A stretch of 64,000 bases of DNA from Fusarium oxysporum f. sp. lycopersici 4287 (lineage: Eukaryota; Ascomycota; Sordariomycetes; Hypocreales; Nectriaceae): positions 2,841,477-2,905,476 of the forward strand of contig NC_030992.1 of the NCBI RefSeq assembly GCF_000149955.1. The letters are read 5' to 3'. Below are positions 44,771 through 58,217 of the stretch, piece by piece. The notes under the pieces were generated by a model that worked only from the letters and a program-made list of their open reading frames with translations, made no database searches and was not told where the DNA came from. Made by a program: the position numbers and the translations under genes. Position 1 is the stretch's first letter. Each line of letters opens with the position of its first letter.

Positions 44771-44790
44771 AAGATCAGATCAGATCAGAT
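44771..44790. repeat. AGATC-type pentanucleotide repeat
   Basis: About four units of AGATC/GATCA, 130 bases from the CTCAG repeat. Confidence 0.75.
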
Positions 44791-47700
44791 GACTCCTACG
44801 AACCAAAACAGAACAGAAACATACTTGAGTAGAATACGGACAGAGCAAGGCAAAAGCAAGACAAGCCAATGCGAGGGAGGGGAAAGAATTGGCTCGGGTC
44901 ATGGCGTCAGTCTCCCCGTCTCGACTAACGCCAGTCGAACGCGCCGCGCGTAAAGTGCTTGCATGGACCGATTGGAGGCCAATGGCTGCTACTGATAGGC
45001 CTCTTGTTCCCTCTCCCTCTTGTGGTTTTAGATCCTGGACCCCCTACTCGAACCAGGACCCCTCGGATCTTGTCTTTTCCACTCCTCTATTCCCCTTGGT
45101 CGGTTTATCTCCTCTCTTTTGAAGGAAACAAATAACCAGCCAAGATGTTGACTGAAGTTGCCTTTGGACGCTCCTCCTCGCATTAGTTGACCATGTTAGT
45201 GCGTCTAATTTGGAGCACGGTGCTTCGGCTATAGGTGAACAAAATATACAACTACCCTCCACATTTTGTTCAACTGTCCGCTCCGCCTTAAACAGAACGT
45301 GAGTGTGAAACTCACCTGCGAAATCCAGGATTGAGAGGCGTCATGACGACCAAAGTTCGGTTTAGTAGTTGGCCCGTCCGGATGGGTCAGAAACCCAGAT
45401 ATACAGGGATGTCCTATCATCGTCGCCTACCCTGTGGTTTTAACAGGCGTGCCAACGACAGTCTTTCATCATGACCATTCGAACTGAGACCACCGTATAT
45501 TTTTAAGCCGTACAACCATTGTAACTCGTCAGTTTCTTGCCTTACGAATTCTACAGACACTGTTGTGAGGCACGCAGCGGTGAAGAAAGTCCTGGAAAGT
45601 CGAGTCTCTTGACCAAAGTTTCAGGTCAGCCTGGATCATGCTAGGGATACCAACCAAGATAATAGAGATGAACACCACCATGCCCCTTCTGCGATGATGA
45701 TGCCACCATCTGGCTAGGTGGTACCGAAACTCAACGTCGACACAGAGGGTATCAGCTATACATACTATGTATAGGTGCCCAATTGTTGAAAGGCGCGCAA
45801 CAACTCCTACGAAACGGTCGCTGGTGCCGTCGACGATTGAGGCTGAGCTCTCGCCCAAACTATGATATGTCGTGGCATGGCCTGGACTGCTCCGAAAGTC
45901 CAATGATGAGCAACTTGGAGTAAAGATCACCGTCGGGCTTCACCTTACGCCACGGCCAAAGTGATGTTGCCGGCTTACCCTTTGTTGCAGAGATACCAAT
46001 TGATCATCGCTTGAGGGCTGAGAGGAACAGCGCCAAGATGGTGAGGAGAAAGCATGTGTCCCAGCCGAATAAGAGTCATGTTGAACCAACAAGAGGTCAA
46101 AGTTAATCAATAGCGAAGCAGGGGATGGCAGACCCCTGACAACCTCATCTCTACAAAAGCCCTCGTCGAAGTTGTACGTAGACTGTAGGTCGTACATACA
46201 GTAGGGACAGTAATTAGTGATGGGGGATGTAAGCGTGGGATTTCAAACGGGTCTGGGCATCCCTGCATCATAAATTCCTCACACTGGAATCAAATAATTA
46301 GAACCGTACATGTTGAGGGGCGTGGAGTGATAAGGAGAACGTCGGAACAACAGGCTTTGAGGAACCAAGTGAGTGGCTTGCTAATGAAGGCAAATCTGTA
46401 ATAAGTTAGTGGATACGATTTGTCTCTCCACGCCGAACGCAAAAGTTGCACTGCGGAGCATGATGCTGGAGTGGCCTTTGCTCATGGCGAACCAGGGCCA
46501 ACTGAGACCTTGTTATTGTGGATTGTGAGCCACCTGATTCATGGATAGAGCTGCAGAGCATCATCTTTCGTCAGGATGTTGACTTTATAGCTCCATGTAG
46601 GGGAGGTGTCGGAAACCTTCAGTGCCGCCTTGTCTGTTAATTCAAGGCAAGTACTCTGTATCTGGACCAGTATTTGCCGAGCCGACCTCAAGGTTGCGCT
46701 GTAAGATGTGCTCTTGCACATAATGCTGTTGCAATTTTCCTCCAGTGGCTTCGATCTGCTAACCGTCTCATTATCATCATCTATCAATGTAATGGATCAT
46801 CGCCGATGTGGTAGGTTGTGATAAAGATGGCGGGATCAGACCAGCCAGACTCCCAGGCCACAAGCGTCTAGCTGATGATTCTCATTTGAGGCCCGGTGGT
46901 TGGTTGTGGTGGTAGGCGAGAATTAAGCACATATCACCAAGCCTACGGTACGCATGAAGCTGTATTCGTGAAGTTAGAGAGAAACTGAGCCAATAAGAGC
47001 CCAGCGTGAGACTGACACTACCAACCAGGCACGATGAAACGACCTGTCTTTGCGTGATCTCGAAAAAATTGATGATAAGGCACTGGCGAGGTGCGATGCT
47101 GGGGTACATCAATATTGCGTATTCAATCTCGGCCTCGTTTGCATTTACGGATCACCGACCGCTACGTGTGTGACCTGCGGGTGTTATCAATTGTCGGGGG
47201 CCGACAAGTTGGAATGCCGTATTCGCGGCCATGGTGTGATTCAATGCTGTAGACGTGTGGACGCATGTCCGGATTCATATGCCTAAACAAGTGCTGCGGT
47301 TTGAGGCATCTTGTCTCTGAAAATCCTTGGGTTAGGGGTGTCACACAGCGTTGCCATTCATTTCGAATTCGCAGGGATAGGCAGGCTTTTCAATAATGGA
47401 AGTGCCAAGATGGCGCCTGGGCCGGCGCTGTCGAGCTAGGAATTCGTAGTTTCAAAGACGTCTCTCACAAAAAGAAAGGCAGTCTTGGATGGCGCTGAAC
47501 TATGAATATCGACAAACAAGACGGCGCCCCAATCTGATGCTTGACGGTGAGTAGGCGGCCGTGCGGGAATAGGTTGATCGAGTTCAGAAGCTAAAAAGGC
47601 GCGGAGGCTGTTGGAGACTCTCAGAGTCAGCCAACAGTGAAGTTCGACCATGATTGGGCGGCAGATGTGTCAGTGTGATTATTTGGCACAGCCCTTTGTC

Positions 47701-50700
47701 TTTTGTCTCGGAGCATGATCCTTTGTGTTGGTTAGATCACCTTGTGCAGCTCACCAGATGGCAAGCCTTGAATGTACATTTCGGTTACCTCGTCAAGTGC
47801 ATCGTTAATGATGGCGGAGCACATGAGTCTTTGGCGCATATCAAAATGTGCCTGTCTCCGAAAAGATGCTGGGCTCATCAACTCAAGTTTGGTTACAGTT
47901 GGGTAAAGGACCATGCACTCTTCAACCCCACCCCTCCAATACCAGGAGCAGGACTGGAACCGAACATATGTCATCAGGGCCTCTGGTCAACAATGCAGTG
48001 TTGAGGGCGGGTGCAGCGGAGGATGGAGCAGCGGCTCAGCCAAAAGTGGCATAATGTCGACACCGGGAGCGAGAGCCGCAGTTGTGTTTTCAGTCAAGCT
48101 TCATGGCGAAGCAGAGTCAAGTAATATCACAATGCAGAGTAACAAAGCAAAATGGACCAAGCCCAAGCCAGTTCATGACTCCACTGTATCTGCGATTGTT
48201 GGTTGGCAATGCGTCTGCGTTTTGTGTGTTTGCCACAGACGCTGCAAGCTTTCCAAAGGTCGATATGGTCAAAGCGTCTGATTGGTTTCTATGTTCAAAA
48301 TCAATTCGAGCCTGAAAGTATTTCTTGCGGCTCAGTGATATATCAAGATGAGCGGGATGTATGCGTGTACGGATGAAGATTGAATGGGTTATTCGCATCG
48401 TGGCTGCTGATGCAAGTACTCACATCACAGGGAGGTATCTACTGTACTGCACAGTAGTACCTTGGGCTGAGAAATGACGAGACGGGAACTGGGTATCGTC
48501 TCCAACACCGTTTGTAATGCCTCCAGTACAGACCATGGTGGGCATGAGATGGTCATGGTGGGTCGTTTTTGATAGTGTTGAGGGGATGAGAATGGCGGCT
48601 GACTGGTGCACAAGTGACAAGCGACAGGGCTTCTCAGTCAAGAAACAGCTGCTGCTGCTAGGGATCCAATGGTGGTGAGGTTAGACGGAAGCCAATGACA
48701 CAAGTGGGAAAGCGCCGGTGTCTTGGTTTTCGATGCCCCGTTCCCTGCCAAGGGGTGCGTTGATCAGAAGAGTTGAGGTACAGTATAATGGTGGATTTAC
48801 GACTGATGATCTGGGCAAACTCCGAGAGTTTTTTCTTCTTTTCTTCTTCTTCTTTTTTTCTTAACAAATTAGAAAGGTATCGGCCAGAGTAATATCATTG
48901 TTAGCTTCTTTCCAATATATAATAGTAAATATTTGTTGATGACTGCCAGACAATAATGCAATGCAAATGGTGCCGGTTTATTCTTGAATCCCGAGGGCCG
49001 TCAGGTATTACAATTGTAGATGCTCTAGCCAATCATAGCACTGTCAGGTTGAAAGAAGTACCGTTCCTCCCACTTTCCATTTTCAGGGAAGGTAGTAATA
49101 AAGTCTGCTTTCCTTCCTCATCCATCGGTCTTCCATGAAGTCAATGCCGATCCTTAGGTACCTTACCTTACTTAGTAGTGTTGACGCATGCTGAAAAGTC
49201 CAATATCAATACGAGAGACACGTCGCAGGCGTCGTTCCTTCTTACACCGATTGCTAAAAATGTTGATGCTGCCTCACATTCTTGGGTGCATTGTGTATCA
49301 AATTCTGTTACAACCTCCAGAAGTGATCGACCAAAATTTTCTCTATCGATATCCATCCTAACTCCCTTCTCTGATAGTTGCTTGGCTTGGTGGTCCCGTG
49401 TCTTCTTTCCCCCTAGGAAGTTTAAAGACAATGGGGCGACTGCTACTGCACACGAGTACCTTACCTACCATCTAGGCCCTAGGTAGGTATGTACCTGCCT
49501 GCCTCCTGCCGACAGAAGATGGACAAACTTGGTAATGTGATCATGGAACGGGCTTGTTCCATGCTTGAATTCATCGTCCTCCAACTAAATGATCTTACAT
49601 TTTGAAAATCTGACATACATCCGCTTGGTTGTCTGCCTGTCTCTGTCTCATGATATATGTATCCATGACATGGATTGATTCACTCCTTCAAACATCCAAC
49701 CAATCATCCCTGCGCCGAAGTCCCTGCTGCTACTGTGCGCCAAAGTGAGAAAATTGGAAAGCAAGGGTAATCTCCAAGGTTAGTCTCCCTGTCATAAGTG
49801 ACTCACTGTGGTTGGCTGGCTTCTGTACCGTACTGATTCGTTCATTTTCTAGATTGATTATCCGCATGTACTCAAGTGGTCATCACAGCACCCACTTCAC
49901 CATCCTCTTCGCGAGCTTTGCGCCCACGTACATACGAGAAAAGTAGGCTGCGGCGGCATGGTTTTGCTCTTCATACGAGGCGACCGCAGGCACGCGTCGG
50001 GATACAACCAACTTTTTGTACCAAGCCCACATGCGTACGTACTCGATTTCGCCAGCTATCGCTGATCAGGTAAGCCGGTCTCGCTACAAATGATTTATGC
50101 GTTACAGGTTTGTATGCACTGCACATCTTGTCCGAGCTGTCGGAGATAGCATCTTGAGCTTTCGGCTACTAAGAAAAAAGTAAAGAGAGACGAGACATGT
50201 CACTCATTCCCTTGCCACTGGGGCTCTCATTGGCGATGTGTGTATGGGAACTTCCTCTACTGCGAGTAAGTGGCCTGGACTTGCATATATTCACAATTGG
50301 GAAGGGCCCGGACCTAGGGTCGAGAATACGATGGTGAACGCCATCATAGTGTTGACGAATGACCTGCATGATGATCCATTGCCAGCCTGGCCGATGTCAT
50401 ATCAAAAGATTCCTCTGAAAACATCAATCGATTTTGCATTCTTTTGACTGGCAAGATTATAAGACAACATCGCAAGAGTCTTGGCCACAACACAAGCAGA
50501 AAAATCCTCGGCTCCATCACGAATTACACAACAAGGCTACTTACGTCTATATGCATGTAACCGGTACGCAGTAATCAATCAAGCTACTGAACCGTCTTCT
50601 TACATACCTCCTTGTACGAAATTAGACACGCCAATTTTGATTCTCGCAACCCGCTACCAAGGTTTGTCCATGTCGCTTTGGCGCCTGTTGGGCACGCCAG

Positions 50701-53410
50701 TTGTTTTTGGCCAAGCAAGGTTGCAGCCAACGGAATGCAGTGACAGGCTTGTGCACAATTGACTTACTTCCTAACGGCAATAAGCCTCTTGCACCACAGG
50801 GCCTGGACGACGACTTTTTCTGTCATCTCTGTACATACTGCATTTAGGTCTCGGCAAAATCAGGCGCCCTTCAATGGAAAGGACGATCTAAGAACAGACA
50901 GACATGCTTGTAATAAGTTGAAACGCTTTGTCAGAGAGCATCCAAACCGACACCGGACCATGTGTCGATTATTAGTGCTACAAGTTAACTCAACTACTTG
51001 GCGCGCGGACGTGCCGGTATTGTCTTGGGCTGGCTGACACAGCTCGAGGTTTGCGAGATGCAGATTCGGTGCCGTCAACAATTAACTGGTCACTTCTGGG
51101 TTGCCCCGGTTGAGTTTTTGGATCATCGTCCCTAGTCTCTTTGTTGGAAGTGTGATGACGGGCTGGGCTCCGTTCATGGCGCTGTCCAGCACCTCAAGGC
51201 GAGGGTGAAATGCCCGCAACGGCAGGGATTCCCACCGTTCAATGCCAGGTTATCGGATGGGGCCAGACGGTGGCTTCTAACTATGTGCTACTACGTATTT
51301 CATTCAATGGTCGATAAGACGGATTCAATATCCTTGTTCCACTTGGAAAGAATTTCAGTCCAGCACTGTAGAAAACGACTCGGCGCCATACCAAGGATCC
51401 GGGAGAGCTAATATGCCTGCCGAAGGGACGCTGGCTCAGCAGGCCCACCAACTGCGTCCGTATACAATACAGAGTATTACGAACGCTACACCACCAAAGA
51501 ACAAGTGCACCCGTAATCCCAATATGCTCATTGCAGTGTCTCAGAAAGTCATGAGGACTCAGGGATGAAGCAAAAAGCTCATATCTAAAGTACGGTGCTC
51601 GCGCTCGCATGCTGAGTGACAAAGATGCAGAAAATTACTTTAGCCGTTAATAGTTCGACGAGCGGCACAGATTTGCGGCGCCTCTCAACGAATGGGTGTT
51701 GATCCCATTTGGAAGGGAATGGACTTGTCCCTTGTTGTGGGGGTACACGACAGCTTTGTTTGATTCATTGCTATTGCTCTTGCCCTCGGGCTTAAAAGCT
51801 GGGACCATTTTCGTTCCTTTCTCAGCCATGCCGTGCCGGAAGTTCTGGTGCGTTTCTTCTCCTGAACCATGACTGAACTTGTCTAGCAATCTAACGATGG
51901 TTGCCGCCTCAATATATTAAAAACACGGCTAGCCGACCCCAAACCAACCAAAGCCAAAGGTGATCACTGCACGAGCTGCACAGCATAACACAACATAGCA
52001 GTGAATGAGAACAGAGCGGTATCATCAATGAATGGGGCAGGGAACCTGGTGATTATTTACACGCGGCCTACACTCACGCATTCACGTTCCTGAAAAGGTC
52101 AAGCAGGGAATAGCAGTGGAGTAAGCGCCGTGGCATGGCTCATGGCTCCTCATGGGTTCAAGCTCATGATTGACGGACAACTCATGAGGCAGGCAGCATT
52201 TCAAAGATGGAGTTGCACCACTGTTGCGGGTTGGGTAAGTAAAAATAAGTGAAGGTTGCGACACACCATCTGTTTGGATGGCTCAGGACTTGTCGGACAA
52301 GCGAGCATGCAACACAATGAATAAGAGGGAAATGCTGAGTTGAACTCAGGTCGATATGACTGTCCACCACACAAATTATTACAGTACATAGAACAACAGC
52401 ACTGTAACTTACTGTATCCGTACAGGGCCGATGGATGAGAAGCTTTGTACCAGTCCTAAACCGATGTGTGCCCAATGAACTTTCATTGATGATTCGGAAG
52501 ACACTCCACTATGGTTGTGTTTGTCGAAACCTCCATCTTTTCATATCAAGGATCTCGCATACGGATACAAGCCCCAGGCTTCATGGGATGGGTTGGAAGG
52601 AATCCAACATGTGCATAAAGGTGTGCAGGTCAATCCCACAAGGCTTTCAGGAACGACGCACTCATCAGCCGCCTTTGTTGATGTCCCTCCTGGCTGAGCA
52701 GGTTTCGCTACAAGTCTCATTCTCATCATTTCCATTTCCATTCAATCCCCATCTCAATATCAAAACCAATACCGCAAGTATCCCTTGAGCAAGGTCCCGC
52801 CGCCGCTTACAAGGCCCCCGTCAGGCCCGCCCACAGCGTCGAGCACGGCACCGACCGGGCGACCCCTAGGGCGTTCCAGGGGCGACTTTGAACGAATTTG
52901 ATGCTCCATTAACAATTGAGCTGGGGGCTTAGAATGCAGTTGATGAATGGTAGGTTCCAGCACCCAGGACTCCGCTATCTAGCGGACTTGGGTCCAATAG
53001 AGCTTGAAGAGGAGTGGAGGAAACTTGAGAGTTTTAGCGGCGAGTGAGGGGCGTGTGGCTTTTGGGCCATGGGGGCGTGTGATAGCCGTAATAATAGCAG
53101 CTAACACAAGGCAAAGCACCTCACCTCACCTCACGGATACCGGGGTTGTCGCTGGGTGCGGTGTCAGCTGGAGAGCGCCACGATGGCCCTGGTCTAGTCC
53201 GTAGTAGCAGGTCTAGCAGAGGCTCGCGACATGGCCGACACAGGATTGTCATGTCGGTGGTACCGGGCTTTGTATGGGTTTGTCTGAGAACCAACAAGTA
53301 TAGCCATACATGCCCGGCTAGTACCACAGGACACGGAGCGCAACCTGGCCTAGGGACGGCCGGGCGGGTGTGCGTGTGCAATGTCTTGTCTGAGTCTGAA
53401 ATCTGAGAAT

Positions 53411-53460
53411 ATGAATGAGTGAAAGAGTGAGTGAGTTAGTGAGTGAGTGAGAGTGAATGA
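53411..53460. repeat. Imperfect GAGT tetranucleotide repeat
   Basis: About 50 bases made largely of GAGT/GAAT units with interruptions. Confidence 0.75.
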
Positions 53461-54243
53461 CCGAAAGAGTACATACAAATGTACTTACTCTCGGCCAACG
53501 GAACGGCAGCCCATGACCCCATTGAGTCTGAGTCTGATCCAGGGCATCACCTCCAAGGATGGTACTTCTAAACCTTAGTCGGTCCAGTGGTGAGATCAAG
53601 TACTTTAATGGGGCTATCAGTGGGAGAGCAGGGGCTCCACCTTACTGGGACTGCCCTGGGCTGGCTGGGTCTGGGTTTGAACTGGGGACGGACACCCCTA
53701 CTTTCTACTCCCTACGCTAGGTACAGTAGGTACTCTACGCTAAGTGCGCTATACTATACTGGGCTGCGTCTAGGAGAGAGAACCACACTTGCTTGACGAA
53801 CGACGAGACTACCAAGTCTAATCCAAGTGAATGGAAGTTAACTACCTTACAGGACTGTCTGTACATACACGCACACAACCACCAGCCATGGACTGACTGA
53901 GCCCATTCCGTTGTTGCTTCTTTTTCTTCTTTCCTTTTCCTGTTCCTGTTCCTATTTCCTCTCTCTTCTTTTCCTTCCTAGCTACCTACCTATCCAAACT
54001 TCCCAACCTGGGAGTCCTCCTCCAAGACCATACTCAACCTCAACATCCATCTTCAAAGCGAATACAACTGCTCTCCAGCCGCAGCAAGCTTATACTAGCT
54101 ATCTTTCTAGTAGCTTTGTCCTCGCCGTCCGATCTCATAAACGAACAATCACTCTGCCATCCAGGAAACGAACGATCTCCGCCGAATTTCTTCGCTTTGA
54201 GCCGGTCTACTGCGAGTACACTGCCAGTCTGTGCCAGTCGAAC

Positions 54244-54273
54244 ATGGCACTGGCCCTCCTAGAGTATCTATAG
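54244..54273 (+). promoter_or_regulatory. Upstream ORF 1 of the cyclin gene (9 codons)
   Basis: ATG to TAG encodes nine residues, 253 bases before the cyclin start codon, within a pyrimidine-rich likely leader. It would be translated only if transcription starts upstream. Confidence 0.35.
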
Positions 54274-54335
54274 ACCACATTATTCTCGACACACTCATTC
54301 ACCGATTTTATCTCCGGGCTCTCAATATAAAACGA

Positions 54336-54428
54336 ATGAAAGCTTCGGCGGGGCAAAGTCAATTGTTCTTTTGCCGGCACAATAGGTCAACACGCAGTGA
54401 CGCAGTGGGGCTTGCTTTGGGAGAGTGA
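54336..54428 (+). promoter_or_regulatory. Upstream ORF 2 of the cyclin gene (30 codons)
   Basis: ATG to TGA encodes 30 residues and ends 97 bases before the cyclin start. No further ATG lies between it and the main start, so a ribosome that reinitiates would next meet the cyclin ATG. Confidence 0.35.
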
Positions 54429-54525
54429 AGCTTTCACAACATACCCAACCCCGGGTTAACCTCGAATTTGGCGATTGCGCCTATTGCCTCGCCCAACAGC
54501 AAGCAGGCGAAACGCATAGGTCTCC

Positions 54526-56780
54526 ATGTCGGCTGGTACATTGCTTGGGACCTTGAACTTTCCTCCTTCACCTCCCCACGGCTCAGGCAGCCGGGAACCT
54601 AGCTTTCCTTCAAGTATACAACTGCCAAAGCTGCACTCTCGATTCGATAACACTCCGTCATCGCGAAACGGGCTTAGGACTCCCCCGACTGACGAAATGA
54701 GTACTGTCTTTCAGCCCCAGCTGGCTTCATGGGAGAATCACGCTATTCACAACTATCCTGCTGCAGCGCCTCAAACTGCCCGACCTGCAGCTCCTGTAAC
54801 CGATGCGAGAGCACCTCAATACTACAGATATTCCACACAGCAACAAGACCACCAGCAGCAGCAGCAGCAACAACCGCAACCACAAACCACATATAGCCAT
54901 TACTACCAACATGAGCAATCGACACAACCTACACAACCTCAGCTTGATTTACATCCCACTTCCCAAGTCTCTCAACAACGAAATGGATCAATCTCAGCAG
55001 AGTCGCAGGCCGTGGGGCAGACCGTCAGGCCTTCAACGCCTGCATCGACTGCGTCAGGTAGCAAGGACGAGTCCGAGTCGCTTGTTTATCATAGCCTGCA
55101 AATCCCCAAGTGCATCAGTCCTTCAGGTGGAAACCTCGCCGATTTCGCTGCTCAGGTATGCGATCTCAAACACATGTCGTGAAATTCTCAAATTTGCTAA
55201 CGGGAATAGATGACTTGCTTGTTCTGGTTCGAATCTATTGAGGAACTCAAGCAGGCCGAGTCGATCCGTGTTAGAGGCCCCAATGCCCTCATCCCTCGGT
55301 TACCGTCTCTCGCCAAACCCTACGACCAATTTCGGAAGTGGGTGTACAGCGTTTTGTCGACGACACAGGTGACCCAAAATGTCATCCTATTGGCATTGTT
55401 ATTCATCTACCGATTGAAGATGTCAACTCCTCAAATCAAAGGTCGTGCCGGCAGTGAATATCGATTGTTGACTGTGGCCCTCATGCTCGGGAACAAATGT
55501 AAGTGAAGAGTTAACATGGGTGTCAGACATCAACTGACCTTGTCACAGTCTTGGATGATAACACCTACACGAACAAGACCTGGGCCGAAGTGTCATGCTT
55601 CAATGTGCAGGAGATCCATGTCATGGAGGTGGAGTTTCTGAGCAACATGCGATACAATTTGGTTGCTACAAAGGAACAATGGGAGGGCTGGTTGGACAAG
55701 CTTTCCTGCTTCCACGAGTACTACGAGCGAGCTGTGCGATTGCCAGCATCCCCGATTCATATTCCTTCACCAACAAACAAGTCTCTTCACTCACCTGTCG
55801 CTTCACCGACGGGTATGATGCAGCCCACCGCCAATCTCCCTACTCCGGCTGTTACAACGACCAACTACTCACCTACCTCGAGTCACTCTCAGAACTGGTC
55901 TGCATACCACTCGAACACCGTCTCTCCATTGGCTACCAAGCCCAACCTGCAGTTCCCTGTCTCACGGAAGCGAAGTCCCGAGGAAGAGATTATGGAACAC
56001 CCCGCGAAGCGACTTGTTCCTCCTGGACGAGCTCCAGCTGCCGCTATGGTCCAAGCTGTCAACCCACGGTCCAATGGAATCATTGAGCCGGCGAGGCTGC
56101 CTGTTCCTCATCTTACTGTCATGACCGGACAACCCCAGATGCAGCCTCAAACCCAGCCTACATTGACACCCTTCAACAACGGCAATGTCAATATCAACGG
56201 GTATCCTCAGCCTACACAGCAGGTTGCCCAGCCTGTTCACGTCTCACTTCCTCCATTGCAGACCGGTATGCGAGCCATGTCAACAGTCTACCCATCAGGC
56301 CCCGCGGCTATGGTACAGAAGCAATCGCTTCCCGCAACAACGGGTGTCACCATGGCGCAAGCTGGCTTTCCTACTCAGGCACCTGTTAACTTCGGTACAC
56401 CAAACAAGCAGCACAGTCCTGGACGTCTGGGTCCCTTCAACTCATCGCCTCTAGCTGAGGCATACGGTCCAGCATCGGCTGTTCACACTCCTATGGTGCA
56501 CACTCCCATTTCTAACTCGCCGAGTGTCTTCCTGCAACAGCGACCTAGTCCGTACAAACCTGTGCGCCATGTTAATACGCTTTTGTGTCCCCCACCTTCG
56601 GCCTCACTTGAGCAATACCACCTCGCTGTGCCTGTTCCCCCGACACAGATGCACTATCAGCCACTGGGACGACGAAACGACCTGCGAACTGGCATTGTCC
56701 CAGAATTTATGGTCTATAACCGCAGTCACCCGCAGAACCTCCCCCCTCACGGACTCGCTCAGGGACACTACCCGTCTTAG
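54526..56780 (+). CDS. CLG1-type cyclin (Pho80/PCL group)
   Basis: Three exons (54526-55155, 55210-55498, 55549-56780) give about 716 residues; introns are 54 and 50 nt. The N-terminal 200 residues are disordered, with a polyglutamine run near residue 110. The cyclin box spans about 211-345. It begins MTCLFWF, includes FRKWVYSVLSTTQVTQNVIL and LLALLFIYRLK in exon 2 and continues as VEFLSNMRYNL in exon 3. This is the pattern of Clg1 in yeast and Pas1 in fission yeast, which partner a Pho85/Cdk5-type kinase in growth and nutrient control. The C-terminal half is Pro/Gln-rich and disordered, with several SP/TP sites and KRSPEEEIMEHPAKR, a possible NLS. Its leader contains two upstream ORFs. Kinase partner and process are inferred from the family. 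Confidence 0.75.
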
Positions 56781-58217
56781 GGATGGCAGGGTTACCCTGC
56801 GATCGTTCATGAATCTCACCACACCACACGGCGTAAGCCTCAGCTCTGAGGCCATTTCAACTCGGCATCTGAAGTATAATTCGCATTTTTGTTCACGGAT
56901 CATTGCATCCTTGTTTTTATGAAGTTAGATTTTTGGGGTCGGATTTGCATCACAGCATCGCATGGCATGGGCGTTTGGAAGGAAAGAAATAGGCCAGGGT
57001 TCAACAGTCTCCCGGATAGGACTACATAAGGAAATGGATCAGGACATCAGGGCTTTCGGTCGCATTTGGCTTGGAGTTTGGCTTGTTTTTTTTTAAAGCG
57101 ATGAATGCTGCGAGGCCATATAGGTTGGCAATGAAGCATGTTTCACGATGTATCGGGCTTCTTAACGGAAAGCTCATCATATCGCAGCGTTCATCCAGCA
57201 TCGGATTTCTCTGCATGACGTCGGCGTCAACATTGCCTGTATATAAACGGACGCGCAGGACGTCAGTTATGACTCTTAGAATAGATCACAATCAACAGAG
57301 GGTTCTGCCAAAAGTGCCAACCCCGTGCTCATACACCACAGTTTGGAATACACCATGAGCACTTTACTCAGGATCATGTTTCTGATGTCGTGGATGTGCC
57401 TGGAACCTTCCTGTTCATCGGTGGCATTGTGATGAGACAACATGTGCGCTTATAAGTTCTATGTGACTCGACGGTGTGGGACTATGGTGTGCCCGAGTGT
57501 GGTTTTACTCGCTGGCACTTATGCGATTGTTAGGTGCTCCTGTCATGACATACAATTTACACTTTGGCTTTTCTGAAGTGGTTTTGAAAACATGTCATTG
57601 GATCAAGCGATAGCCAGCCACTTAACTGCAGCAACATAAACTCTCCGACGATTGAGTCTCGTCTTTTTAAATCTGACTACACCGTATAACCAAACTATGC
57701 CGCCGCAGACTTGTTAGGGGCTAGAATATGATTCAGTATATAGGTTTTGCTCTAGGGTATGCACCAAACAGAAGTGGTGAAATCTCGGGAAACCCAGCTT
57801 CGGCAGAAGTACATGGAAAACTTTCCAGGAAGCAGTATTGCTGAAACCTTGTCAATTAGAAGGTTTTAATTTGATAATGTAGCCAAGGTCATGTACCTTT
57901 GCTGCCTCTGCCTCTGCCTCTGAAATTATAGGTCTTGACCATGGTTCTGTTACACATTTCCAGGGGGTATATCACTGGCAAACAGGGCACGATGCGCTCC
58001 CTACAGCAACGCCAAGAAACGGACCAATCATATAACACATCAGCCACTTTTTAAACGCCTTACTTCCCCACCTCTGCCACTTTCCCACAACAACGGCACA
58101 GCAACGAGATCCTCCGCTCGCTCCACTTTGTCTCTGCTGACCTTCACTCATCTCTCTCGCCTGAGCCTAAAGCGCAGCAGAGGCATGCAACACATTCGCT
58201 TCGATACCCCGAATTAA
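56781..58217. other. Intergenic between the cyclin and CHS7 genes
   Basis: The 3' region of the cyclin followed by the CHS7 promoter. A CCTCTG hexamer is repeated near 57904. An 10-codon frame (58185-58217) is the last ATG before CHS7 and may be an upstream ORF. Confidence 0.5.

Larger units (their letters stand above)
40925..54525. other. 13.6-kb stretch without a supported gene
   Basis: I found no frame with a recognisable domain, good start and splice structure on either strand. The longest frames (45529-45930 minus, 133 codons; 47654-48004 plus, 116 codons) are not convincing. No transposon ends, RIP-like collapse or RNA gene was recognised, though unrecognised non-coding RNA is possible. 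Several pentanucleotide and GAGT-type repeats occur. The last 600 bases (from about 53900) are pyrimidine-rich and look like the leader of the cyclin gene, with two small upstream frames. Confidence 0.5.

Noticed and set aside
45030..45080. Reverse-strand B-box-like GGTTCGAG
   Set aside because: The following bases do not fit the B-box end and no A box is present at the right distance.
45529..46197. Two adjacent minus-strand frames that might form a spliced gene
   Set aside because: The 133-codon frame begins at GTG and no good splice junction or domain links the two.
47654..48004. 116-codon plus-strand frame
   Set aside because: Trp/Cys/His-rich, no domain and no supporting context.
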